The translations under genes were made by a program, and so were the position numbers. 64,000 nt of DNA from Theobroma cacao. Lineage: Eukaryota > Streptophyta > Magnoliopsida > Malvales > Malvaceae. Below are positions 31,011-42,329 of the stretch, in pieces; the stretch's first letter is position 1; each line of letters begins with the position of its first letter. The stretch is taken from NCBI RefSeq assembly GCF_000208745.1, contig NC_030856.1, positions 1,409,659 through 1,473,658 on the forward strand, read 5' to 3'. The notes beneath the pieces are model-generated. The model was given only the letters and a program-made list of their open reading frames with translations. It made no database searches and had not been told where the DNA came from.

Positions 31011-32470
31011 AAATAACAGATTATGCGCCTCCGAAAGTTGAAATCTTCTTTCGGCAAGTTCTCCTTGACAGCATTGCTGTCAAACACTAGCTCTTTAAGA
31101 GGGGTTTACTCCACATCAACGCATCTCTACGTACATTGTGGAATGCTGATTTAACAGAAAACACCACCCACATGCTCTGTCTGTTAGTTGGCAAGTATGG
31201 ATTCTGGTGCCTTGATGATCTACAATTGTTACTATGGTCGTCTCTCTCTCGGTTGTGTGGGAGTGGGAATCTTGTGTTTTTAATTGATGGAACACACTGC
31301 CAATTGCTCCATTGCACGTTCTTCAAGAAAAAGAAAATAAATAATCAAGACAACATAGCTAATTAACTAAATTGAGAAAAAGAAAAATAAGGGAGAAGGT
31401 TGGAAAATTGGGGTCAATTTTGCAAATTATTTGTGGTTGTTAGAAGGTTGATATTACATTATAGGCTTTATAGCTAGCAATCAATGTAGAATAGCTGGAT
31501 TGAGGTTCACAATCGAGAAGAAAGTTTACCCATTTGGTTTTAGATACATAGTTTCAAGAAAATGACTGTGTTTGTTTCCACTTACAAGCAGACTGTAAGC
31601 TACAGCTTTCACTAAAAGATTGAAAGTTTAGTGTTAAAGATATGGTGATTCAATGTTAACAGACTAGAGGATGAATTAAATTATTAGAAAAAAGGCACTA
31701 AAGGGGGCACGTACTAGGGGCAGGACGCAGGAGATTTTTATCTCCTTTTTATCTCACACGCTGCATGCATGCATGCATGGAAGTCCAAAGAGAATGCGGC
31801 GCATCTCTTTCAAAAGTGACTTTGTCGAGGGACTACTGTCATTGACATAACTAGAACGATGCCGTTACTAGAAAGTTTCACCCATGCATTTGTGTGCAAT
31901 GTTATACAAGTTTATTTTTAAAAGTGAGTAATTGATCAGTTCGATCAAATTGATCGATTTTATTTGTTATAATCAAAGGTTAAATAATTAAAATTTTGGC
32001 ACTTTAGTAGTGGATTAGCCACCACTTGTATCAAAGTGGGTCCTGTTTGGATCTTCGCTGGGATGAGGTCAATACCTCTTGGACCAAAACAGGAAACCCA
32101 GCACGATAACTGTACAGCTTGCAGTCATAAAAATGGAAATTTCTGGACCCAACAACTTGCCCCAAACGAAAGCCGCTCCCAACTGATTTCTCTATCACTT
32201 TAGCTACGAGGCACCATAGATCACGAGCGCACACGCGCCCCTCAAAAACACACTGAAGAGTGAAGGAACACGTTTTTCAAATGCTCGAGTTACGGGAGTG
32301 AACACGTTTGATAAAAAAACAAAACAAAACAAAAATTAAGAAGGCCATGGTGGACCCCTACAAATCCTGTCTTATTTCCTGCCCCACTTTTTGTCTGATT
32401 TCTCACAAATTGCTACGTGTCTTATTTTTTATTCTTAATTAATACATTCAACTGATTCTGATTTCATGAA
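31011..32470. other. No gene seen
   Basis: Intergenic sequence. 31200-31500 overlaps in content with 21960-22100; 31730-31800 (tttttatctcacacgc, gcatgcatgcatgg) recurs near 39785 and 55758; 32260-32470 resembles the DNA before the other PLATZ copies. A 67-codon minus-strand ORF near 32031-32234 has no recognised domain. Confidence 0.35.
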
Positions 32471-32479
32471 TACGTACGA

Positions 32480-32960
32480 AACCAACATGAGAAGATATCA
32501 AACCATCCATGTCGAATAAAGGAAAATTCAACAATCATTAAATCTACCAACATAGTAATCATCAAACTCTCACCCAATTGGTAACGTAATTTATAACAAA
32601 TCAAAGGTATTTAAAGAATTTAGCTTTTTACAAAATGTGTTATTCACTGAATTTATAGATAAAATAACCTAATGAAATATATTATTCAAAGTTTATAATA
32701 ACAAGTACTTTGTAAACACCTTTTAAAGCTAGGTCTATGCAAAATTAGAATTTAAATAAATGCCATGAGGACAGATTATGGACGTATGAATGAAGACATT
32801 ATGCATAATATTGGGCCTTTAAAGTGAGCTTTTGTCTAATTTGGCCCAAATCAGGCTGATGGAAATAAGCAATTGGGCTTCCAATGTTGGGTCTTAATGG
32901 ACCAATTCGATCTAAATTGGCCCAAATTTTAGCTGTGTGCATGGTGGGTTTTCTTGAATA
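32480..32960. repeat. Dispersed repeat R upstream of PLATZ copy 1
   Basis: Full-length R, ending about 150 bp before the PLATZ start. The interval between them (33000-33107) is conserved in all four PLATZ copies, with gagtaattgatagaacaaaa and variants, and probably holds the 5' UTR. Confidence 0.65.
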
Positions 32961-33107
32961 ACAAGTATTTACAATAAACCCTACTTTCCCAATAATCCCT
33001 TGCCATTATTTTTACCTAGAATTCTTGTCAATCCATTATTCATAGAGTGAGCAATTGATAGAACAAAACTAGCCCCTAATTTATTTGGAAAAGCAAAGTG
33101 AAGAACC

Positions 33108-33843
33108 ATGACATCCTTGGCAGCCCTGGTTGATTTGTCTTGGTTAATGGCATTGCTGCAAGAAAAGCCAAAGTTCCATCAATCTTGCCCATGTCAATCA
33201 AGCACAAGGCAACAACCTTTCTTCTGCAAAGATTGCATGCTGGGTTTTTTGTTTTGCCAAAATTGCAAGAACTACTCTCTTGATCATCAAGGTCACCAAG
33301 TTCTTCAAGTAAGTTCCTTCCCCATTCTTAGAATGGCATTCTTTGATTTTTAATTACTCGATAATTACCCTTTTTGTTTCCTTTTCAGGTGTTCAAATTC
33401 ATGTGCCATTGATTAGGAATTAGGATTTCGATAATACAAGATTTGTTTTATTTGTCTAATATCGAATATGATAATATCGAAAATTTTGATCGGATTGTTT
33501 ATATTGATAAAAAAATACAAGAAAATCAACATGAAAGTAGTAGTAATAAGAGTGGCTATAAAGGTAGCAAAGAGTGTGAAGTATGTGGATGTGAATTACA
33601 AAGTTCAACATCCAAGTACTGTTCAATCGAATGCAAGGTATATGAATCATTCCCTTATATTTACTTGCATTCATATTTCACTTTAACATTTTTTTTTTCA
33701 ATTAGATTCTTTTGCAGGTTGAGAAAGAGACCAATTCGATTATTACTTCTTATAAAGAACAAGCTGCAGGTGGAACTTCTAAACAAGAAACAGATCAAAA
33801 GAACCCAAGAGCACCATCACCACCAAAGTTTCCTTTTTCCTAG
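33108..33843 (+). pseudogene. PLATZ zinc-binding protein gene, copy 1 (one nonsense codon)
   Basis: PLATZ proteins are plant-specific, zinc-dependent DNA-binding repressors of A/T-rich DNA. Exon 1 (33108-33308, 67 codons) holds SWLMALLQEK, SCPCQ, FFCKDCMLG, FCQNC and DHQGHQVLQ, the B-box-like zinc motif. The intron runs 33309-33388 (GT..CAG). Exon 2 (33389-33637) holds DRIVYID and CEVCGCELQSSTSKYCSIEC, the second PLATZ zinc motif. The intron runs 33638-33717. Exon 3 (33718-33843) reads VEKETNSII..PPKFPFS-stop. The only lesion I see is a TGA at 33410-33412, codon 8 of exon 2. Without it the product would be 190-191 residues, near normal for the family. Readthrough, or a sequence error at this base, is possible. 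Confidence 0.8.
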
Positions 33844-34425
33844 ATTTTCCATAGTTTTCTGCAACTATGTCAAGTTCATCCATTCAAGGAATAATGTATT
33901 GAAGGGATTTTACACTCTTTCAATAGTAGGGAAAAGTGTACTTTAACAATGTTTCTCTCCCCCACTCTTTAGAATTTTCTTCTCAAGATTACACTTGCTC
34001 TAATCTCAAGATGCTACAAGGTAAACGTAGAGTTTTTTTTTTTAATGCATAATACTCAAACTATATTTTATTAAATAGGTTAACAAATAAATAATGTGTG
34101 TAATATACAACCTTATCTATATTTTTATTAAATTAATGTTATGTAATTTTTATCTCTAATCTCCCTTTTTTTCATTAAAATATAAATAACATTAACATTA
34201 TATTTTCAAGTCCATCATTTTCTTTTCCTAATAAAAAAATCAATTCTTTTTTTATTTCACTTCTAACTTCCTTCTTTTAAAAAAGGGAAAACTTATAATG
34301 GGTTTTAGTTTTGACTATTAAGGATGAATAGTTATAAGGCCCATTAGAAGCTTTCTCTTTTCTTTTTTTTCAACAGAGGAAGGCTTTTAAATAATGGAGG
34401 ATAAAAAGTGAGTAATTACTTTTAA
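33844..34425. other. PLATZ 3' flank, no further gene
   Basis: Nearly identical to 48445-49010: the 3' UTR-like stretch (ctctttcaatagtagggaaa) and then A+T-rich DNA. No ORF of note. Confidence 0.45.
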
Positions 34426-34429
34426 ATTG

Positions 34430-34990
34430 GAATTAATTTAAAAATAACAGTTTAGGGTTTAAGGTTGCAAATGCTTGCAAAAATTTAATCTTGCATGGTA
34501 ATGATAACTGGAGATATCACAATTCCGTATACAAAACCAATACAAAAAGATATTGAATCATCTATGTCAAATAAAGATTTATTCGACAATCATTAAATCT
34601 AAGATTATAATAATCACCAAATTTTTACAAATAGATAACATAATATATATCAAATCAAGATAGTTAAAGAGTTTGGTGTTTAACATGTCCTATTCAGTGA
34701 ATTTGTAGCTAAAAATACCTAATGAACAAGTTAATACAATATATTATTCATAGTTTTATGACAAAGTTCTTTATAAACACCTTAAAATTAGATCTTTTCC
34801 AAAATTAGAATTAAAATATATGCTATGAAGACATTATGATTAATATTGGGCCTTTAAGTTGGTTTTGGGTCTAATTTGACCCAAATTAGGTTTGTGAAAA
34901 ATAAGTAAACAGGCTTTTAATGTTGGGTCTTAGTGGGCTAGTTTGGGCTAAGTTGGACCAAATGTTGGCCGTGGATTCCATTTCCTTTAA
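34430..34990. repeat. Telo-box and dispersed repeat R
   Basis: Starts with aacagtttagggtttaaggt (a decayed telo-box pair) and continues as R to aatgttggccgtgg. The counterpart is 49020-49420 in the second unit. Confidence 0.6.
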
Positions 34991-35340
34991 TTTAGCTATG
35001 GAATATATTTTCATATAAAGTAACTGTTGACTTTATTGTTCGTAATTCTTTGAAGGAAGATTGATTTTTCATGCAAAAGAAGAAACAAACAAAATAAAAA
35101 GGAGAAACAACAAAATATATAAAATACTGGGCTTCCATGAGAATTTTGACCCTTTTTTTTAGGTTGCCGGTGCCAGAGAGAATCGAAAATCGTCGGTATC
35201 GAAGTTTCAGCTGCCGTTTTCGGGAGGTGTTATGTTAAGGAATAATTAGTTTTTGTGAAAATGCTGTTGATGGAACTTGAAAACAAGAAAGAGAAACTGC
35301 TAACATTAAGATTCAAAGTCCATAATGTTACCGACATGAA
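34991..35340. other. No gene seen
   Basis: Spacer downstream of the B3-like gene at 35346, present only in this unit. It contains a short G+C-richer stretch near 35160-35230 without an open frame. Confidence 0.35.
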
Positions 35341-35345
35341 ATGGA

Positions 35346-35642
35346 TCATCCATGGTGGACTCGGATGTTGTAGCAGCCACTAGCGTCACAGTAAAGGGTA
35401 ACGGTATCTCCAACGGTGTAGTCGCCAATGAAACAGATCCACTGTGTTCCTCGAATACGTAATGCTTCGTCGGCTACCTTGAACTCATAAACCATTGGAT
35501 CTCCTTTGTCATTTTGGAAGCCCAACTCAGAGTTCCTCATGGGAAGTAGATGGAGATTAACACGTCGATTGCTAATGGTCAAGCCCATCTCTTTATCATT
35601 TGTGGTAAACATCTTCTCAAACACGACTTTAACTTTCTCCAT
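35346..35642 (-). CDS. Small B3-like domain protein, copy 4, divergent (98 aa)
   Basis: The most diverged intact member, and the one whose B3 character is clearest: VVFEKMFTTNDKEMGLTISN (a B3-style start, with the FEK.lT..D pattern), LHLLPMRN, MVYEFKV, RIRGTQWICFIGDYTVGD, TVTLYCDASG, CYNIRV. The frame stays open to 35825 through a (TA)n microsatellite that reads as Tyr/Ile repeats. That part is surely not coding, so I start at 35642 (MEKVKVV), aligned with the paralogues. It sits in the first of the two large PLATZ units and has no counterpart in the second. Family and role as for copy 1. Confidence 0.7.
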   Translation of the reverse strand: MEKVKVVFEKMFTTNDKEMGLTISNRRVNLHLLPMRNSELGFQNDKGDPMVYEFKVADEALRIRGTQWICFIGDYTVGDTVTLYCDASGCYNIRVHHG

Positions 35643-35699
35643 CGCATGCAAGCGCAACCACCATAAACAATCGTTATGAAAATTAAGCTCATGGGCAAG

Positions 35700-35775
35700 A
35701 GGGTATAATATATATAAATATAAATATATAAATATATAAATATATATATATATAATATATATATATATATATAAG
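35700..35775. repeat. (TA)n and TAAATA microsatellite
   Basis: Upstream of B3-like copy 4. A second run lies at 35836-35852. A partial repeat of gtatatgtacatgtagaaagagaagagacc and its later copy (near 35775 and 35850) flanks it. Confidence 0.85.
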
Positions 35776-35987
35776 TATATGTACATGTAGAAAGAGAAGA
35801 GACCTTTACATGTAAGATTCAACAAATGACCTTCTATATATATATATATAGTATATATTACATGTAAAAAGAGAAGAGACCTTCTTTACATATAAGATTA
35901 AAAAAAAGACCTTCGAGAATCCAAGAGAAAATCCACTTGAAAAGGATTGCATATCACTAACGAGAGAAAACCTTGCTGGTTCGTTCA

Positions 35988-36045
35988 TTAATTGCGCCCT
36001 TCGATCTTGTGGCTTCCATTATTATTATGATAAAATGTCATTGTG
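35988..36045 (-). pseudogene. B3-like gene relic: C-terminal codons only
   Basis: On the minus strand F-Y-H-N-N-N-G-S-H-K-I-E-G-R-N-stop corresponds to the last strand of the B3-like family (LYLDDNGSYKIEARN in copy 6). The downstream block with atatcactaacgagag also matches the family 3' side. The rest of the gene is gone beyond about 36045. Confidence 0.6.
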
Positions 36046-36444
36046 CAGTGGTAGAGTCAGAATTTCATCTTTGAGTAAGCAAACAAGATGTTAGTCGAAT
36101 GTACGGTCTTGGGGCAATGGGGTTGAAAATAATTCTATTGTAATAGATTTTATTGTAACCTATAAGTTACCAAAAACACTTTAATATGTCACATCAGCAC
36201 CATGTCAACACCATAACGATTAATTTAGACGAAAAATGTTAGAAGGATTAAATTAAAATAATTTTCAAAATTAAGAGATTAAAATATTATAATTTTGAGT
36301 AAATGGATTAAATTGAAAAAAATACTCTACTACAGGAACTTTCCAAATATTTTGTCTAGATTTATATTTTGCTTCTTAAAAATTAATAAATACAAATATA
36401 AAAATCATATTTGATTAAAAATTATTATGTTAATTATATATATA

Positions 36445-36485
<41 letters not shown>

Positions 36486-36600
36486 AATTAAGAATCTTGT
36501 GTAACTGTCAACCAAAAGCGTCTTAGGTGATGCTTTTCCACATCTAGCTTCGGTAGGTACGAAAAGAGAAACATTCTTGTACCAATATGTAATTTATCAA
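36046..36600. mobile_element. Right end of a foldback element plus flank
   Basis: 36165-36352 matches the right arm end of the element at 51292-52414 (aattaagagattaaaatatt, tagacg/gacaaaa core). 36355-36560 matches the flanking DNA of that element (gatttatattttgcttctta, then a (TA)n run at 36437-36482, then tcttaggtgatg). The left part of the element is missing in this unit. Confidence 0.5.
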
Positions 36601-36720
36601 CCACGTTGGGAAACTTTTGGGTGGCATTATTGAAATAAAGTCAAGCATTAATGGCGAACTTTGTCGTGCCACATGCAATGAGTAACCACGTAGGAAACTA
36701 TGGGTGGACATGCAAATTCG
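36600..36720. repeat. ~95-bp repeat family, single unit
   Basis: cgttgggaaacttttgggtg, then ggcattattgaaataaag, then the gcaa..agtaaccacgt tail. The counterpart is 52615-52735. Confidence 0.55.
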
Positions 36721-37420
36721 AAACTAATAAAGATGAGAGATGTTTTTGCCCATCTCTTGAGATTTCCTTTCAATCTTTTTTATTTTATTTTATTTCTTTC
36801 ATATAAAAAAGATTTATTAATATAATATTTAATAAAGGTAGAGAGGAAGAGAAAAAAAAAAGAGAAAGGGAAGATCAAGAGAGGTTATAAGATCGAAAGA
36901 AAAGTAGGAAACGAAAAGAAAGCAAAGAGTGGGATGTGAATAGTAAATGCAAAAAAAGTAGGGTATTTGCTGTCTTGTTCGTGATATAAGTTCATGCATC
37001 TATTGAGCTACATGGTTTATAGTAATAAACTTTGTTTTTTTTTTTTAAATGAAAAAAAAGATTCAAATTCTATTATTTAAGTAAAGAGATCATGCACTAA
37101 ATAATAAATCAAATGTTCGGATGCATAATAGCATACTAATTATTTATTTTAATAAAGTTATAATTATATTTGGAATATTTTAGGGATTGAGAAATTATGT
37201 TCCTTGTATGATGAACATGATATATATGGTACACACAAATATTTGATTTACAGTTTACTGTTGTGTACTTTACGTAGGGGTTTGGTAGGAGAACATTGTA
37301 CCAAACGATCACCATTCTGTCTCATGTTTGTTTTAGAACCTAAAACATTACATAAATCCAAACATCATTTTCGATCATCGTTCTCTCTTTTTTTTTTGTT
37401 TTAGAATCTAAAACTTTAGA
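36721..37420. other. No gene seen
   Basis: Purine-rich DNA near 36836-36960 (gaggaagagaaaaaaaa, ggaagatcaagagagg), then A+T-rich DNA. The counterpart is 52736-53395. No conserved ORF. Confidence 0.35.
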
Positions 37421-37424
37421 AAAA

Positions 37425-37634
37425 GTGACATGCTCGGGTCTTCCATGCTACATTGCAAGTGTCAATACCGATTACCCATCCGAACGGTGGGTCTCAATCT
37501 TGCACGTGCTGGGTACAGCAATGACCTTTAATCAATGGATACCGATTATGCCAACGTCTGGTAATGATATGGCGGACAATCTCACCAAATTGGGAGTGGA
37601 TAGAATGAATGATCTGATCCAGTATTTCCCTTAA
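37425..37634 (+). pseudogene. RNase H C-terminal fragment
   Basis: RWVSILHVL, NQWIPIMPTSGNDMADNLTK and LGVDRMNDLIQYFP-stop resemble the end of plant-type RNase H domains of non-LTR retroelements (I..R.GN.xAD.LAK.GV.R). The last acidic position (the D of MAD) is kept. No N-terminal half lies upstream. The sequence is followed by LINE-like 3' DNA (tcatacaataattccttctt). The counterpart at 53.4 kb stays open over the same codons. Confidence 0.5.
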
Positions 37635-37639
37635 TCAAT

Positions 37640-38660
37640 GGATGTTTGTGATGGATAAAGAGCTACCGGTTCTCATACAATAATTCCTTCTTGATGGTCG
37701 TTGAGTTGTGTTATCCTGACAGGTTGGGCCTCCTGCTGTGGGTTGAATGGCGTGTCTGGAGCTGATGCTTTTGAGAGTAAGGATTTGGAAGAAAAGGAAA
37801 CATGCAATTAGTTTTGTTTCACTTCCTTACTTGTTCTGTTCTGGTCGGTAATTCTTTGAAGGATATTCGGATGTATAGCTGAGAATGAATAGGCTTATGT
37901 GAATGTTGGTATAGTGATAGGCTGATGCGTCTGGCTATGTTTTTTTGTATGCCAGGTTGATAGCAAAGCGTTAAGACTGACTTACTCTGGATAGTCTGTC
38001 TCCTTTTGTAAAGGGTTAAGCACAAGTTGCAGACAAGCATTCTTAATTCTGACCGACAGCAAACAACAGGTCATGCTGTAAAGAATATGCCCAGCTTTCC
38101 GCATCCTGATTACTAGTAATGTTTATTGAAGAAATGATGGAAGAAACCAGCAACAGTACTCTATATCTTGGGTAGCTTGCTGAATCAAAAAAGAGGGTGA
38201 AGCTGGATTTGTTGTTCAATATCAAAGAGTGGTATGTCTGTGGAACAGAGGTTCTACAATAGTGTTCTTGGCTAAGACATTGACTCCAAAAACCCACTGT
38301 CGACATGAAAGCTGCATGGCTAAGAATTGTTAGCATTGTTCATCCCTCCTTTTCCAGTGGAAATCCAAATCAGGAGAAAAGAAAAATAAAACGTCTTGTT
38401 AAAGAGGAGGAATACGCAATTAAGAAGAAATTATCCATAAGCAATATCCGATGGATATATGATTAAGAGCTTGGGCAAACTACCCTTACATTTTGGGATG
38501 CAAAGAAAATAACAAACACATAAAAACACAGGCTGATATAGAGAAGCAAATAAACAAAAGAAGCACTTAAAGATTCAACAAAAGACCTTCGCAAATGCAA
38601 GATGTCTGATAGATTCAAAGTCCATTATATATCCAAAAAGATTGCATACCACAACATGAC
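37640..38660. other. Spacer with a 97-codon minus-strand ORF open in both units
   Basis: The ORF 38043-38336 (MLTILSHAAFMSTVGFW start, FAVGQN end) is open here and at 54023-54316 with only scattered changes. I recognise no domain. The copies are recent, so the open frame is weak evidence for coding. Sequence near 38540-38660 is the 3' module of the B3-like gene at 38671. Confidence 0.35.
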
Positions 38661-38670
38661 AAGGCCCCGA

Positions 38671-38958
38671 TCATTGGTTGCGCACTTGGATCTTGTATTT
38701 CCCATCATCGTCAATGTAAATTGTCAATATAGCACCAAGGTGATAGTTGCCAATGAAATCTCGCCACCCTTTACCACGAATGATACGTGAATCCCCATCA
38801 ACCTGGATTAACTCCAAGTCAAGCTCCCCATTTTCACTCTGAACTCGCAATTCACCGCTTCCTTTGGGAAGCAAATCGAGGTTGCCGTCTTTACAGCTAA
38901 TCCTCAACTTCTCTTTATCCTTTATGGTACTAATAATTTTCTCAAGGACGACCTTCAT
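38671..38958 (-). CDS. Small B3-like domain protein, copy 5 (95 aa)
   Basis: MKVVLEKIISTIKDKEKLRI, NLDLLPKG, GELRVQSENGELDLELIQ, RGKGWRDFIGNYHLG, TIYIDDDGKYKIQVRNQ. It differs from copy 7 (54629) at only four residues (V3L, I12R, C22S, I77T) because both sit in the recently duplicated 15-kb unit. Relative to other members one Gly is missing in KEK-LRIS. The C-terminal strand (KYKIQVRNQ) is more basic than in copies 1-3. A TATA box stands 75 bp upstream. It is the middle gene of the unit, between PLATZ copies 1 and 2, on the opposite strand. Confidence 0.75.
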   Translation of the reverse strand: MKVVLEKIISTIKDKEKLRISCKDGNLDLLPKGSGELRVQSENGELDLELIQVDGDSRIIRGKGWRDFIGNYHLGAILTIYIDDDGKYKIQVRNQ

Positions 38959-39029
38959 CGTGGCGTACTTAATTTGAAAGATACTTGATTACAAAGAACC
39001 AATATTTGCATGAATGCGATGATACCAAG

Positions 39030-39042
39030 CCCATATATAAAA
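39030..39042 (-). promoter_or_regulatory. TATA box of B3-like gene 5
   Basis: CTTTTATATATGGGC on the minus strand, about 75 bp before the ATG. Identical in position and sequence at the sister gene (54988-55000). Confidence 0.55.
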
Positions 39043-39059
39043 GGGAGTGAACCATTTGA

Positions 39060-42000
39060 TCACAAAAGACAGGTTTGCGCCACTTTTTGAATAGGATATG
39101 GGACAGCTGCTGGCACGACATACAAGTCCCTCATTGAAGAACCTGTGGATCATTAGTCATTGCGAAAGCGATTCTCGGATACGCATTGGCAAACATTATA
39201 TTCTAACAATGAGTCATGGTACTCCTACGTATAAGTAATTAAGTTTGTTAAAGCTCTTTCAGAATAAGCATTACAATTTGATACAACTTCACAAATGCAA
39301 ACATAACTTTAGTCTCTATGTCACACGTATCAAACTTTAATCAAACCTCCTGCAATCTTAAACCCTTTTGACAGCTCCCGTGGTTACACACGTGCCATGG
39401 CATCTGCACTCTAACCGAGGAAACACACCAAGAGTATTCTAATAAACAGAAGGCAAGCTAAGGCAATTCCAAGTCTTCCCCTTTCTCTCTCTTTATGCCA
39501 TTTATGAAGAGCAAAGTTATAGTGAAAATTAAGTATTTATAAATGTTAATATAGTCTGCACTGTAGTGACTAATATCGCCGTATCTGTTTCTCCTGGAAC
39601 AGAAAACGGGAACAAAGGATTTGTTTATTCTTTGTCCTCCTTTTTTATCCTCTCTCCCCTTTTTCACTTTCCCTCAAGAATTTGTAAGTGAAATCAACAT
39701 AGGTTAAGCCTTGTCGAAAGCCATAGACTCTTTTTCCAGTGTAGATCAGCACGCATGTCCAGTGTAGCAGGAGATCTCTATCCCTTTTTATCTCACACGC
39801 ATACTGCATGCATGGAAGTTGGGTCCATCCTTGATGCTTCTTGCCCACCTTTCCCATGATGACAAACTCATAGTGGGTTTATACAACTCTATCAAGACTT
39901 GCCTTCTGCCTCTGGTCAAGGGCACTCTGTGCAGATCGATCACAATGTTAAAGTGCTAGTTGCAGCGAGTGCAAAAACCCTTGGGCCAGTACTACTGTAA
40001 AATAGATTCTGCGGGGAAAGCAAGGAAGGTAGTCGGTTGCTCTTGTGTTGAAGTTGTTCTCAGCATGCAACACAAGGATTAAGGAATTCATTAGAGGAGG
40101 AGGATTTCTTCAGTAGAAGCACAGTTGATGTAAAACGACACAGTACTTTGCTTGGCCATTTTCTTTCTTCATGAGATTGCGATGCAGAACTGCTTTTTGT
40201 CTCTTAAGCAGGGGTCTGTTCAAAGAACAGTTTCCGTGAAATCAAGCATCAGACCCCACCGAAGCTTATTCGGTTCCCTTCTTAGTTCATAAAAAATAAA
40301 GCAATCAAGGTCCACCATCCCATCGAGAATACTGGCTTTGTCTACCTCGAAATATTACTTAGATTAGACTTGGCTAAGTAGTTGCATATTTTAAGCAACT
40401 TATAAGATCTTAAGCACTACCAGAACATAATTAACATATCATAATCTAATTTTTATAATTACTTTTAAAGTAATTAAAAAAGATTAAAATTAAAAGGTCT
40501 TAATTTTGTACTGTGCACCTCATTATGGTAAAGCTAACATACAATAATGTATATTGTAAGACTGCAATATGCTCAGCAATTGAATCATTGGCTGTAATGA
40601 GCCCATTATTTTTACTTCTGTCTCTTTGTTGTGTCTTATTAAACTTTGGGGACTAATTTTTGGAACCCTAAATTAATCCTTACTCGAATTAACATTAAAT
40701 GGGTATTTAATTTCTTTCTACTAATTATTTCAAGTGGAAGAAGTAAATAAAATGCCATAAATAATCATCTTAGAAGAATTTAGCTAGAATTATGGAAATT
40801 AAAAAGCTCATAGAATATTGTCATATTATTATATATATAGAAAGTTGTTGGTGATAAATAATTTTTCAGACTGATTAGGGTTAAATATCAACAAAAATTA
40901 AAAGTTTCCTCAAAAGATACTTAAAATATTTTTGAATAAAAAATTCTTCTTTTATTAAAATTAGATTAAAAAAATTCTTCTCTATCCAAGCCCATCATTT
41001 TCTTCTCCTCTTCTTCTTCTTCCATTAAAATTAGGTTTTGAAAAAATTGTGCATCTTATATTTAAATAAAAAGGTCCAAAAAAAATCTAGTCTCTGTTTT
41101 GGCTTCCATCTTATATTTGTTTTTTCCTTGATAAATTCTTTAGATGTTGTGAAAAGAAGACCAAATACTGTTTTTTTTCCCGAAAAATCGGCTTTTTTCC
41201 AGTTCTTTTAACTTAATATTTCACAATTTAAACAAGTACACTTGTGTTATGTAGACTAAACATAACGCTTGTTGACACCCTAATGCATGACAAGAAATAG
41301 ATATGGAGGCGTCTATCATCAAATAGATTTGATTTCAGATTTGACATTTGTGACAATGTACTAAGTAATGAATCAAATGCTCATATACGCTTTCAAATTA
41401 TAGTTTGTTTTCGTTGATTATGCTCAGCCAATATCACCATTTCTGTTTCTTTCAAGACACAAAAAGGAGAATAAAGGATTTGTTGATATGGTTGTACTAC
41501 CATTGGTATAGTACATGATTGCGTTTAAAAGTGGTAGCAAATTAAGGCAACATGCATGCAAATAAATCAACATCAACTTTTTTTTTGGCCCCAACTAATT
41601 ATGCATTGTCATGGCTAATACTTGACTTTTGAGTTCTTCTTTAGGGGTTTTTTTTTTTGTTGATTGTATTAATATTATGTCATGTCATAAAATATTGTTT
41701 TAATCAAATATGAATCGTTTTATTGGTTATGACTTTAAAATATAACCTAATGTCACGTGTTTAATCAAATTTTATTAGATGTTAAAATGATTATGACCAA
41801 TAATTATTTATCACGATTAAAGACGTTTTTTTTTTGCTTTTTTCACATACATAATAATGCCATTCCCCACAAAGATGTCCTTGTTGTCGTCATTAATACA
41901 TGCGACATTGAATCTAACATAAATTTTATGATCAAATATTCATTAAGTCTCTGTATTCATGCTTTTTGTCTAATTTAATCTCTGAAATATTATCTAATGG

Positions 42001-42110
42001 TTTTTACACAAAAGCTTAATCAAATTTTATTAAATATTTTAATAAAATATAATATTTAATATTTCATTAATAAATAATATTATGAAAAAAACAAAGTATC
42101 TTATTGTGTA
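39060..42110. other. No identifiable gene; first copy of a duplicated spacer
   Basis: Matches 55020-58020 throughout. 39940-40340 is richer in G+C and looks gene-derived (for example a GSVQRTVSVKSSIRPHRSL reading near 40205), but all frames are broken in both copies and I cannot name it. The remainder is A+T rich with small, non-conserved ORFs. Confidence 0.4.
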
Positions 42111-42117
42111 TTCTAAT

Positions 42118-42274
42118 AATATATATATATATATANTTGGTGAGTGAGATCTTATTTTCAATGTTATCATCATTTGCTAAAAGAGTATATATATTATTAG
42201 CATGACGATGGTCATGAGATTATCATCATTAATGTTCTTAATTATATATATATATATTATATTATATAATATAT

Positions 42275-42317
<43 letters not shown>

Positions 42318-42325
42318 ATGATTTA
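42118..42325. repeat. AT and GT microsatellites, with the only ambiguous base
   Basis: (TA)n at 42118-42135 ends in an n at 42136, then tggtgagtgagatc resumes as in the sister copy at 58152. A second block at 42245-42318 runs from TA repeats into a pure (TG)n tract. The n probably marks an unresolved microsatellite length. Confidence 0.9.
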
Positions 42326-42329
42326 GGAA

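Noticed and set aside
33443..33946. 167-codon plus-strand ORF in PLATZ copy 1 read without splicing
   Set aside because: It reads through intron 2 and then out of frame in exon 3. The spliced model fits the family and the other copies.
35643..35825. N-terminal extension of B3-like copy 4 (Tyr/Ile-rich)
   Set aside because: It is a translated (TA)n microsatellite, absent from all paralogues. The conserved Met lies at 35642.
36437..36482. CRISPR-like or satellite array
   Set aside because: It is a simple (TA)n microsatellite. No spaced direct repeats of CRISPR type occur anywhere in this plant DNA.
38602..38790. Plus-strand ORFs over the B3-like genes (also at 54560, 26746 and 62594)
   Set aside because: Shadows of the minus-strand B3-like frames.
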